From NCBI GenBank assembly GCA_001640045.1, contig LUTY01002479.1:1-5634 (forward strand): DNA of 5,634 nt, given 5' to 3'. A model generated the notes under the pieces. That model was given only the letters and a program-made list of their open reading frames with translations. It did no database searches and was not told where the DNA came from. A program made the position numbers and the translations under genes. The stretch comes from Candidatus Thiomargarita nelsonii. Its GTDB lineage: Bacteria; Pseudomonadota; Gammaproteobacteria; Beggiatoales; Beggiatoaceae. Positions 1-5,088 of this stretch are shown one piece after another (the first letter of the stretch is position 1; the number at the start of each line of letters is the position of its first letter).

Positions 1-209
1 TGTGATTGAGGTGATTTTTATGATTTATGAATCACAAAAATTACAGTTCAAATTTTTGGCTAAAATCCATTTGGACTCCAATCAATATGATAAAATTTTT
101 TTTAGTGCCGATTAATAAAATTTTAGAAAGCACCTGGCAGTGGGCATATGAAGTGATCCTGAAATTAAAAAAATTGGCAGGTATCGGTGGAGGATTACCC
201 TAACTACCA

Positions 210-617
210 ATGTCATGTGGTCCAGCCTGCGTTCGTCAACTTCTCAAGGATGCAGGACTCGAAATATCTGAAGAAACTATAAGAAAATTGTCAAAATTTG
301 ATCCTAAGTATGGTACGGGGGCTCATGACTTAGCAAACGCATTAAATAAGCTTTTTAAACAAGAAAATTTATACCAAGGTGGTGGTGTTGATCCTGAAGC
401 ATTCAATGCTCTTATTAATCGGGGGCCATGGATTGCCCGCGTTAAACTCTCTACTGGCCCTCATTTTGTTATAGTGGATGGGATCAAAGATAATCAGGTA
501 CTTATCCGAGAACCATGGGGTTCTAATTCACCGGGGATTGGTAATGGTTTAGCAGGAGAAATAGATATAGATGTTTTTAAAGAATATTGGAGTCAAACTC
601 ATGAAAAATGCAATTGA
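210..617 (+). CDS. Papain/C39-like cysteine peptidase domain, probably 5'-truncated
   Basis: This 135-residue open frame carries the signature of a papain-fold or C39-like cysteine peptidase. SCGPACVRQLL has the presumed nucleophile Cys3 at the start of a helix, GPHFVIVDGI carries the presumed catalytic His85, and IREPWG carries Glu101 where many relatives have Asp or Asn. The nucleophile sits only three residues from the ATG, so the usual upstream residues, including an oxyanion-hole Gln, are missing. The only purine-rich site, GGAGGA at 189-194, is 15 nt from the ATG, which is long for initiation; translation would need re-initiation after the TAA at 201-203. There is no signal peptide or membrane segment. 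The end overlaps the next gene by 17 nt. Domains of this type occur as C39-like effectors in polymorphic toxins and as stand-alone proteases; a toxin role is inference. The fold call is fairly secure, activity doubtful. Confidence 0.6.
   Translation: MSCGPACVRQLLKDAGLEISEETIRKLSKFDPKYGTGAHDLANALNKLFKQENLYQGGGVDPEAFNALINRGPWIARVKLSTGPHFVIVDGIKDNQVLIREPWGSNSPGIGNGLAGEIDIDVFKEYWSQTHEKCN
589..592 (+). promoter_or_regulatory. Shine-Dalgarno that selects the start at 601
   Basis: GGAG lies 8 nt upstream of ATG 601 within the 3' end of the preceding gene. The in-frame ATG at 571 has the weaker GGAG of GCAGGAGAA (555-558) at 12 nt and would enlarge the overlap, so 601 is preferred. Confidence 0.5.
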
Positions 618-918
618 AATTTTAAGGGAAAATGGTTTAGTCGTATCGAGGCGGAAAAATAATCAGCCAGCCATAATAGGAGGAACAGAAAGTACCGAAT
701 GTGGGGGTATTACCATATATAAAAATTCTTTTTCTATCTCATACCAACATAATAACTGGATAATTTACCTACCCGGAAAAGGACAAATGGTAGTGACTAA
801 AAGGGCATCTACTTTAGAAGAGGCAGCTAAAATAGTTTGTAACTATCTTGCACAACGAGGTTTGCAAACTCATCCACTGGGTTTTCGTTCGCCCAACAAG
901 GTTGTTGCCATAAATTGA
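601..918 (+). CDS. Small hypothetical protein, possible partner (immunity-like) of the cysteine peptidase
   Basis: A 105-residue protein beginning MKNAIEILRENGLVV; I do not recognise a family. It has no signal peptide, membrane segment or Cys-rich motif. An N-terminal helix is followed by a strand-rich middle (ITIYKNSFSISYQ, WIIYLPGKGQ) and a helix with LEEAAKIVCNYLAQRG, a small alpha/beta arrangement. It overlaps the peptidase gene by 17 nt, so the two are very likely co-transcribed and translationally coupled. A small cytosolic protein encoded directly after a toxin-like peptidase suits an immunity protein, but nothing in the sequence proves that. The last 16 residues (THPLGFRSPNKVVAIN) come from DNA that is also open in another frame and is richer in GC, so the original C-terminus may have been replaced. 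A longer start at 571 would add ten residues. Confidence 0.6.
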   Translation: MKNAIEILRENGLVVSRRKNNQPAIIGGTESTECGGITIYKNSFSISYQHNNWIIYLPGKGQMVVTKRASTLEEAAKIVCNYLAQRGLQTHPLGFRSPNKVVAIN

Positions 919-1034
919 GCCCTTTTACTCGTTTCCAAGCGGGTTCAGGGAAAAGCTTGCCAGCTATGCCAGAGGCTCCGCAGGTGATCATGCCGATTTT
1001 TGATAAACTTATGGGGACATTAGCGAAAATTTTG
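843..1034 (+). pseudogene. Possible gene remnant: 64 open codons ending in a protein-like C-terminus
   Basis: Frame 3 is open from after a TAA at 840-842 to a TAA at 1035-1037. It reads ...FQAGSGKSLPAMPEAPQV... and then IMPIFDKLMGTLAKIL. The end looks like an amphipathic C-terminal helix, and the stretch is richer in GC than the AT-rich DNA on either side. It overlaps the tail of the small gene ending at 918 in a different frame. No start with a ribosome site is visible; the first ATG (966) would give 23 residues. GSGKS here resembles a short P-loop by chance and should not be taken as an ATPase. This could be a fragment left by recombination or simply an open frame by chance. Confidence 0.25.
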
Positions 1035-1046
1035 TAAGTAAAATCT
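919..1046 (+). other. Gene-free stretch before the first inverted-repeat element
   Basis: Apart from the possible remnant reading frame, I see no terminator, promoter or RNA gene here. The stop of the small upstream gene is not followed by a hairpin with a T run. Confidence 0.4.
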
Positions 1047-1193
1047 TAGTACAGCGGATTGGCGAAATCAGACCTGCGAGGAGACCAATACCTCGCAGGT
1101 CGTTGTAAACTTTATTAAAAATTAACTGGAGAGGTGTGGGTTTTATGCGTAGGTTTGTCTTAATGGCATTGATTTAGAAAATCCGTTGTACTA
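1047..1193. mobile_element. 147-bp MITE-like element with 14-bp terminal inverted repeats
   Basis: The left end TAGTACAGCGGATT (1047-1060) pairs with the right end AATCCGTTGTACTA (1180-1193) at 13 of 14 positions. The element encodes no transposase, so it is non-autonomous. Inside is a perfect 11-bp stem, GACCTGCGAGG / CCTCGCAGGTC (1071-1081 / 1091-1101), which may be a separate palindromic repeat nested in it. The left end recurs at 2037-2061, matching 23 of 25 positions over 1044-1068, so this is a repeated family and not a chance palindrome. No convincing target-site duplication is visible. A 10-codon frame MRRFVLMALI (1145-1177) has a GGAGAGG ribosome-site match at 1128-1134, but it looks like a truncated signal-peptide start rather than a working gene. 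Confidence 0.6.
1071..1101. repeat. 11-bp perfect hairpin repeat GACCTGCGAGG
   Basis: Arms at 1071-1081 and 1091-1101 enclose a 9-nt loop (AGACCAATA). The stem is GC-rich inside AT-rich DNA. No T run follows, so it is not a standard intrinsic terminator. Confidence 0.7.
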
Positions 1194-1197
1194 GAAT
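1169..1197 (+). promoter_or_regulatory. Candidate sigma70-type promoter across the right end of the element
   Basis: TTGATT (1169-1174) as -35 and TAGAAT (1192-1197, five of six to consensus) as -10 are separated by 17 nt. The -35 lies in the element and the -10 spans its outer edge. Transcription would begin near 1204, which excludes the TTG at 1202 as a start and fits the ATG at 1229. Confidence 0.4.
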
Positions 1198-1213
1198 TTG
1201 ATTGCACACAACA

Positions 1214-1220
1214 AAGGTGA
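1214..1220 (+). promoter_or_regulatory. Shine-Dalgarno that selects the start at 1229
   Basis: AAGGTGA is 8 nt upstream of ATG 1229. It favours that start over the TTG at 1202, which would put nine extra residues ahead of the signal peptide. Confidence 0.6.
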
Positions 1221-1228
1221 TAAATCTG

Positions 1229-1897
1229 ATGAAAAAAGGTACCAAACTAAAAACCGCCCTATTCTTATTAGCGGCGGCTACCAATATGACTTATGCGTCA
1301 GAAAGCTGTGTTCCGCCAAAAAAAGGCCAAACACCGCTTGACGTACTTGAGTGCCTTCAGAAGGGACTTGACACGCTAACTGCGAAAACTGAAAAGCAGC
1401 AAAAGCGGTTGCAAGAGCAGGTTCTACAACTGAAGGCGGAAAATCAAGCGCAGCAGGATGAAATCCAAGCTTTGAAATTGCAGCTTGTAGCTCAAAAGAA
1501 AGAGCTTGACGAAAGGTTGACTTTGATGTCTATTTCTCGTAAGAAGAATGTATTTACATTTGTGGATGCCAAGGGTACCAAACACACACTCGATTTAGGT
1601 GATGGCAAAAAACCACTTGAAAATGAGTGGATTGCCTACCGCCCCGGTAATAACAAGAAAAAGGAAGATGCTATCCTTTACTTTAATTTAAATGGCTCTC
1701 CTTCCATTGCCTGTACTCTGCTTCACGACGAGGATGATTCGTTACGATCTGGATTTTACTTTGCAACTGATGGTGGTAATGATTTTAAATCAATATGGGG
1801 AAAAGGAGGAATTAATACCTTTGCTTTAAGCAGGGAGGGAGTTGCTTCCTATGTAATTGGCGTATGGGCTAGTTACAATATCCTTTGCGTCAAATAA
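1229..1897 (+). CDS. Exported coiled-coil protein of unknown function
   Basis: A 222-residue protein. Residues 1-23 form a Sec signal peptide: Lys-rich start MKKGTKLK, hydrophobic core ALFLLAAA, and a probable signal peptidase I cut after TYA. Residues 37-100 are a Gln/Lys/Glu-rich coiled coil; from L61 the a/d positions L61, V65, L68, N72, Q75, I79, L82, L86, Q89 and L93 alternate 4-3 without a break, indicating oligomerisation. The C-terminal part (about 107-222) is predicted to be mostly strands, with FTFVDAKGTKHTLDLGDG, AILYFNLNGS and a C-terminal VWASYNILCVK. Four Cys (27, 42 and two near the end) could form disulfides in the periplasm. The layout, a stalk followed by a globular domain, fits a periplasmic or surface protein, but I recognise no family. 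It stands alone between two related repeat elements, and its likely promoter comes partly from the first. Confidence 0.72.
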   Translation: MKKGTKLKTALFLLAAATNMTYASESCVPPKKGQTPLDVLECLQKGLDTLTAKTEKQQKRLQEQVLQLKAENQAQQDEIQALKLQLVAQKKELDERLTLMSISRKKNVFTFVDAKGTKHTLDLGDGKKPLENEWIAYRPGNNKKKEDAILYFNLNGSPSIACTLLHDEDDSLRSGFYFATDGGNDFKSIWGKGGINTFALSREGVASYVIGVWASYNILCVK

Positions 1898-1953
1898 GCT
1901 TTTAAATCTCTACAACCTCAATTTATCTTGAATAGAGACAAATAACCATCAAC

Positions 1954-1977
1954 TTTGAACCGTCATCACCGTTCAAA
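1954..1977. repeat. Small inverted repeat downstream of the coiled-coil gene
   Basis: TTTGAAC (1954-1960) and GTTCAAA (1971-1977) form a 7-bp stem with a 10-nt loop, 57 nt after the stop. With no T run and only average stability, it is a weak candidate for 3'-end formation. The rest of 1898-2036 shows no gene; an 18-codon frame from ATG 1986 ends in the element at TAG 2040-2042 and has no ribosome site. Confidence 0.3.
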
Positions 1978-2036
1978 ACGACTTAATGGAGGAAATATCC
2001 ATATCTACCGAAGCCAAACGGGTCCGATTTGACTGT

Positions 2037-2103
2037 TCTTAGTACAACGGATTGGCGGAATAAACGGATATCCCATAATTAAAAACCGTTTGAAAATCCG
2101 TTG
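2037..2103. mobile_element. Short second copy of the inverted-repeat element, at the broken 5' end of the ATPase gene
   Basis: The left 25 bp (2037-2061) match 1044-1068 at 23 positions, including the block CGGATTGGCG. CAACGGATT (2045-2053) is a perfect inverted repeat of AATCCGTTG (2095-2103), and an inner pair, AAACGG (2062-2067) and CCGTTT (2086-2091), extends the symmetry. At about 67 bp it is less than half the length of the upstream element and lacks its inner hairpin. The right end stops exactly where the ATPase reading frame begins to look like protein. Confidence 0.55.
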
Positions 2104-2925
2104 ATTTCGGAAAGAAGTGCAGATAACAAAGAAATAACATTAACTATTCATTGTGAAGAATCTAAAGAATATTTTGACTCTTCTCGTGAAGAAGACAGAG
2201 TAGCAGATTTAATCTCGGTTTCCAATTTTGAAACCACTGTTAAATCAACTTTACATTTGAACTACTTGATAGACGGTAAAAACTATCCTGTTTTGGCTTT
2301 AATTTCTCATGCCAAAGGGATTACGGGTAACAGTTTTAAAGTCCCTGAGATAACTCAGGTGAGCTATATGCCGTCCTCTTATCAAAGAACCAACGCCTCT
2401 TTAGCGAAAGAATATGGCAAGGCTGAAAAAAGAAACAAGGCGGATTTAGTTTTAAAAGCCTTAAAAATAGTGGATTCTAGCATTGAAGAGATAAAAACCT
2501 CCGTCGTGGGTGGCATTCATCTTGAAATCAAACGTCAACAAGGCCATTTTCTGCCGCTTTCTTTGTTTGGTGATGCTATCAAGAAGGTTATTAACATTGT
2601 TTTAAATTTAATCAACAATAATAGTGCAATTCTGTTAATTGATGAAATTGAAAATGGGATACATCACACCGTACAACAGGCGTTTTGGACCTTTCTTTTT
2701 AAATTATCCACAGAATTTGATGTACAGATATTTGCCACCTCTCACAGCGCCGAGATGATTCATGCGTTTGATAAGGTTTGTTTAATGTCAGCGCATAACC
2801 AAACATTAGGAGCTTATTTTGAATTAAGGCTTAACCCAAGAACGGGTAATATTGTCGGGACAATTCACGAACCTGACGTTTTAGACTATGAATTAAAACA
2901 CGATAAGGCGTATCGCGGTGAGTAA
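2101..2925 (+). pseudogene. OLD-like AAA/ABC-type ATPase, 5'-truncated (no Walker A)
   Basis: The frame, counted from TTG 2101 (274 residues), matches the C-terminal two thirds of an AAA_15/AAA_21-type ATPase. It has a signature-like LSLFGDAIKKV at 153-163, Walker B ILLIDEIEN at 177-185 with D181 and E182, and a switch motif FATSHSAEMI with H215. Relatives usually carry a Walker A P-loop near residues 30-45 and are about 350-450 residues long. No GxxGxGK[ST] is encoded here, nor in any frame of 1898-2100. TTG 2101 lacks a ribosome site and lies in the end of a repeat element; an in-frame TAA is at 2080-2082. The only in-frame ATG with a good ribosome site (AGGTGAG, 2357-2363) is 2368, which would leave 185 residues. 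ATP binding is therefore unlikely. Intact relatives drive OLD-type or PARIS-like defence with a TOPRIM partner, and such a partner follows. Confidence 0.68.
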
Positions 2926-3640
2926 TTTATTAATTGTTGAAGGCAAAAGCGATCAACCCTTTGTTGAAGCTTTGACAAAACACCTTAATCTGTCCAATGT
3001 TGAGTTTGGTATCCCAATCTGCAAAATAGATGACTATGAATGTTTGCAAGGAGAGGGAGAGCTAGGAAAACAATTAAAGTCGTTAATCAGCGAGGTAAAA
3101 AATGGCAGAAAAGAAATCAGTAAAATCGGGATCATACTGGATATTGATAAAAACGGTTTAGAACCGCGAATTAAGTTTGTCAATAGCCAATTAAAACAAC
3201 TTAAGCGTCTTTTAGGTAGACAATATCGTATTGTAGAAACGGGACAGTTTATACCATTGAGGGTGCTTACAGATGATGAAGATGATGAAGATATTATCAT
3301 AGAATTAGCTTGTTATTTTATGAATGTTGAGGGTGTTGGTGAATTAGAAACCGTCCTGAAAAAGATTAAAGCAAAAGAATCTTTATATGCTGACTGTTTG
3401 CAAAATTGGCGAGATTGTTTAAAAAATGATAACCAAGAGATAAGTAATAAATTTTTTGATAAGCATTGGCTACATTATTACATAAGATATGACACTTGCT
3501 CTGAAGAGGAACAGAGATTAGCCGGTGATTTCTGTGATGTTAGAAAATTAGATTATGTCTTTAAAAACAAGCCAGACATTTTCAATTTTGACCATGATAT
3601 TTTAAATGAATTGAAGGCGTTTTTATTGATGTTCAACTAA
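2918..3640 (+). CDS. TOPRIM-like DUF3226-type protein, partner of the ATPase
   Basis: A 240-residue protein. It opens with LLIVEGKSD (E8), and IGIILDIDKNG follows with D75 and D77. This Glu plus DxD pattern is the metal-binding signature of TOPRIM folds as in DUF3226/DUF4435 and OLD-type nucleases. A later acidic tract, TDDEDDED, encoded by two tandem GATGATGAA units (3272-3289), and the following IIIELACYF match the position of a conserved acidic segment in the family, as far as I can judge by eye. The start is GTG 2918, with AAGG (2905-2908) 9 nt upstream. The gene overlaps the ATPase stop by 8 nt, so translation is coupled. The usual role would be nucleic-acid cleavage controlled by the ATPase, as proposed for related defence pairs. 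The frame is complete, but with the ATPase truncated the system is probably inactive or reduced to this protein. Confidence 0.65.
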   Translation: MSNLLIVEGKSDQPFVEALTKHLNLSNVEFGIPICKIDDYECLQGEGELGKQLKSLISEVKNGRKEISKIGIILDIDKNGLEPRIKFVNSQLKQLKRLLGRQYRIVETGQFIPLRVLTDDEDDEDIIIELACYFMNVEGVGELETVLKKIKAKESLYADCLQNWRDCLKNDNQEISNKFFDKHWLHYYIRYDTCSEEEQRLAGDFCDVRKLDYVFKNKPDIFNFDHDILNELKAFLLMFN

Positions 3641-3646
3641 AGTCTA

Positions 3647-3717
3647 AAAGGAGTCCAAGATTTATCTTGGACGAGCCGAACATAAGTGCTTGTCCAAGAT
3701 AAATCTTGGACTCCTTT
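3647..3717. repeat. Perfect 26-bp inverted repeat built from nested palindromes
   Basis: Arms 3647-3672 and 3692-3717 are exact reverse complements with a 19-nt loop. Each arm is itself a palindrome, GTCCAAGAT-TT-ATCTTGGAC in the left and GTCCAAGAT-AA-ATCTTGGAC in the right, so the nine-base half site occurs four times. The DNA could extrude one long hairpin or two short ones. It begins 6 nt after the TOPRIM stop and lies between convergent genes. It may act as a two-way transcription barrier, although no T run is present; it more likely belongs to a dispersed repeat family. Confidence 0.75.
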
Positions 3718-3745
3718 CCGATCCGCTCAGGTGCGCGTCGCCAAT

Positions 3746-3793
3746 GCATTCCCACGCTCTGCGTGGGAATGCCTGCCTCGACGCTCTGCGTCG
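3746..3793. repeat. Double palindrome with CGCTCTGCG cores next to the fccB stop
   Basis: GCATTCCCACGC / GCGTGGGAATGC (3746-3757 / 3761-3772) and CGACGC / GCGTCG (3779-3784 / 3788-3793) are perfect stems, each with a TCT loop, so both contain CGCTCTGCG. Their close spacing and shared core suggest a REP-like dispersed repeat. The second stem ends 2 bp before the fccB stop codon. It could shape or protect the 3' end of the fcc transcript, but no T run follows on the minus strand. Confidence 0.7.
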
Positions 3794-3795
3794 TG

Positions 3796-5073
3796 TCATT
3801 GGAAACTATCAGAGATAATATTGTCGAACCAACTATGCGCGTGCATAGCTTCCATTTCCCGTTCCCAAGGAGAAGCATCCATCGGGGAAAGTCCACCAGC
3901 ACCTTTAACTCCCACGATTTTACCCTCATCATTCAACTGATACACAGCCGCCACGGAAATCCCATGCTTGGGAGCAATAACACTATAACAAGTATTCACA
4001 TAAGAAGGTTCAGCAACGGCATTGCCATTCAACAGGGCAGCGACAGCGGCAGCACAAACTTTGCCTTGAGAATTAGCCGCATAACCAGATTTGGGCATTT
4101 TCCCCGCAATACTCGCATCACCAATCACATGTACATCGTTGTGAATAGTGGACTCAAAAGTTTTTTGGTCAACTGGACACCAACCGCTTTTATCCGTCAA
4201 ACCAGCGCGACGGGCAATCTCCCCAGCCTGTTGCGGCGGAATAACATTGATCACATCCCCTTGATGCTCTTCAAACTCAGTGAACACCGTCATACTGGAA
4301 GGCTCTACCATATTGACCTTGCCATCCGAAGAACCGGCTACCCAAGTAATGATATCAGGATAGAATTGTGCCCAGCCCTGTTTAAACAAACCCTGTTTGG
4401 AAAACTTATCCTTGTGATCCAAAATCAGCAGCTTGGATTTGGGTTTTTGATGCTTGAGATAGTGGGCAATTTGCGAAGCTCGTTCATAAGGACCTGGGGG
4501 ACACTTAAAAGGATTAGGTGGCGCGACAATAATAACCACTCCACCATCACTCATCGCTTCCAATTGACGTCGCAATAACAGAGTTTGCGGTCCCGCAAAC
4601 CAAGCGTGTGGCATCACTTCCACAGCCTGCTGATCATAGCCCTCGATAGCCCCCCAACGGAAATCTACGCCTGGCGAAACAATCAGCCGATCATATTGAA
4701 AATCTTGTCCGCTGGCAGTCTGCACATTTTTTCTCACAGGATCAATATCCGTTACCTCTCCATGTACCACCTCAATCCCGTGACGAGTGCTGAGGCTATT
4801 ATAAGAAACACGAAGCGAATCAAAGGGGCGCTCTCCAGCCAGTACCTCATTACTCATCGGACAGGAAACATACTCACTGCTTTTTTCAATCAGGGTGACC
4901 TGAATGCCAGAATCCGCTAAGCGCAGATACTTGGCAGCAGTCGCGCCGCCATAGCCGCCACCAATCACCACCACGCGCCCTTTACTGCTCCCCTGAGCAA
5001 TCATGGGAAAGCTAGCGGCTACCGTCGCACCGCCGATGACTTTGATAAAGTTTCTACGGGTCATATTCGACAT
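3796..5073 (-). CDS. fccB: Flavocytochrome c sulfide dehydrogenase, flavoprotein subunit
   Basis: This 425-residue subunit oxidises sulfide to sulfur or polysulfide in the periplasm and passes electrons through FAD to the FccA hemes. A Tat signal (TRRNFIK with the twin Arg at 6-7, hydrophobic to about 26) fits export of a folded flavoprotein. The FAD-binding Rossmann motif VVVIGGGYGG is at 34-43, the second FAD site HVIGDASIAGKMPKSGYAANS at 315-335, and the C-terminal FCSD flavin-binding domain covers about 355-425. Three key Cys are in place: C71 (SCPMSNEV), equivalent to the FAD-linked Cys42 of Allochromatium, and C191 (FKCPPGPYERA) and C362 (NTCYS), equivalent to the redox disulfide Cys161/Cys337. 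Length is typical. GGAGG (5080-5084) sits 6 nt before the ATG and decides for M1 over M4. It follows fccA by 15 nt. SoxF is the name of the same family in sox clusters. Confidence 0.95.
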   Translation of the reverse strand: MSNMTRRNFIKVIGGATVAASFPMIAQGSSKGRVVVIGGGYGGATAAKYLRLADSGIQVTLIEKSSEYVSCPMSNEVLAGERPFDSLRVSYNSLSTRHGIEVVHGEVTDIDPVRKNVQTASGQDFQYDRLIVSPGVDFRWGAIEGYDQQAVEVMPHAWFAGPQTLLLRRQLEAMSDGGVVIIVAPPNPFKCPPGPYERASQIAHYLKHQKPKSKLLILDHKDKFSKQGLFKQGWAQFYPDIITWVAGSSDGKVNMVEPSSMTVFTEFEEHQGDVINVIPPQQAGEIARRAGLTDKSGWCPVDQKTFESTIHNDVHVIGDASIAGKMPKSGYAANSQGKVCAAAVAALLNGNAVAEPSYVNTCYSVIAPKHGISVAAVYQLNDEGKIVGVKGAGGLSPMDASPWEREMEAMHAHSWFDNIISDSFQ

Positions 5074-5079
5074 GGAAAA

Positions 5080-5084
5080 CCTCC
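5080..5084 (-). promoter_or_regulatory. Shine-Dalgarno of fccB
   Basis: GGAGG on the minus strand lies within the 15-nt fccA-fccB gap, 6 nt before ATG 5073-5071. It is the strongest ribosome site in the window and allows independent loading on fccB. Confidence 0.75.
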
Positions 5085-5088
5085 GCTT

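Larger units (their letters stand above)
20..617 (+). pseudogene. Probable longer form of the cysteine peptidase gene, broken by a frameshift and an in-frame stop
   Basis: A candidate full-length gene starts at ATG 20-22, with a GAGGTG Shine-Dalgarno at 8-13 and a 6-nt spacer. It reads in one frame (MIYESQKLQF...) to a run of eight Ts at 96-103; left alone this frame stops at TAA 113-115. Skipping one T moves it into the peptidase frame, which reads ...INKILESTWQWAYEV...LAGIGGGLP and meets a single TAA at 201-203 before LPMSCGPAC. Removing one T and reading the TAA as CAA (Gln) would give about 198 residues. The stop lies five codons before the presumed catalytic Cys; papain-fold enzymes usually have the oxyanion-hole Gln six residues before it, so a Gln here is plausible but off by one. 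Seen: the frames, the T8 run and the stop. Inferred: that they were once a single gene. Sequencing error in the T run is an alternative for the frameshift. Confidence 0.42.

Noticed and set aside
177..203. LAGIGGGLP before the peptidase as a double-glycine bacteriocin leader cleaved by a C39 peptidase
   Set aside because: The segment is in the same frame as the peptidase, ends at a stop with no core peptide, and has no ABC transporter nearby; a broken single gene explains it better.
948..965. GSGKS in the 843-1034 frame as a P-loop, perhaps the missing Walker A of the ATPase
   Set aside because: It lacks the preceding strand and the spacing of a real P-loop, and lies over 1 kb upstream beyond an unrelated gene.
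1071..1101. GACCTGCGAGG hairpin as an intrinsic terminator or a CRISPR repeat
   Set aside because: There is no T run, and only one copy in the window with no spacers.
1145..1177. 10-codon frame MRRFVLMALI with a ribosome-site match
   Set aside because: Too short to support as a gene; it lies wholly within the repeat element and its product would be only a signal-peptide-like stub.
3034..3300. Minus-strand 88-codon frame rich in Ser
   Set aside because: It is the antisense of the TOPRIM gene; the Ser run comes from the GATGATGAA repeat.
3633..4920. Long plus-strand and minus-strand open frames around 3633-4920, including one of 290 codons
   Set aside because: They are antisense or out-of-frame shadows of fccB and of the palindromic repeats; the fccB frame has all family motifs.
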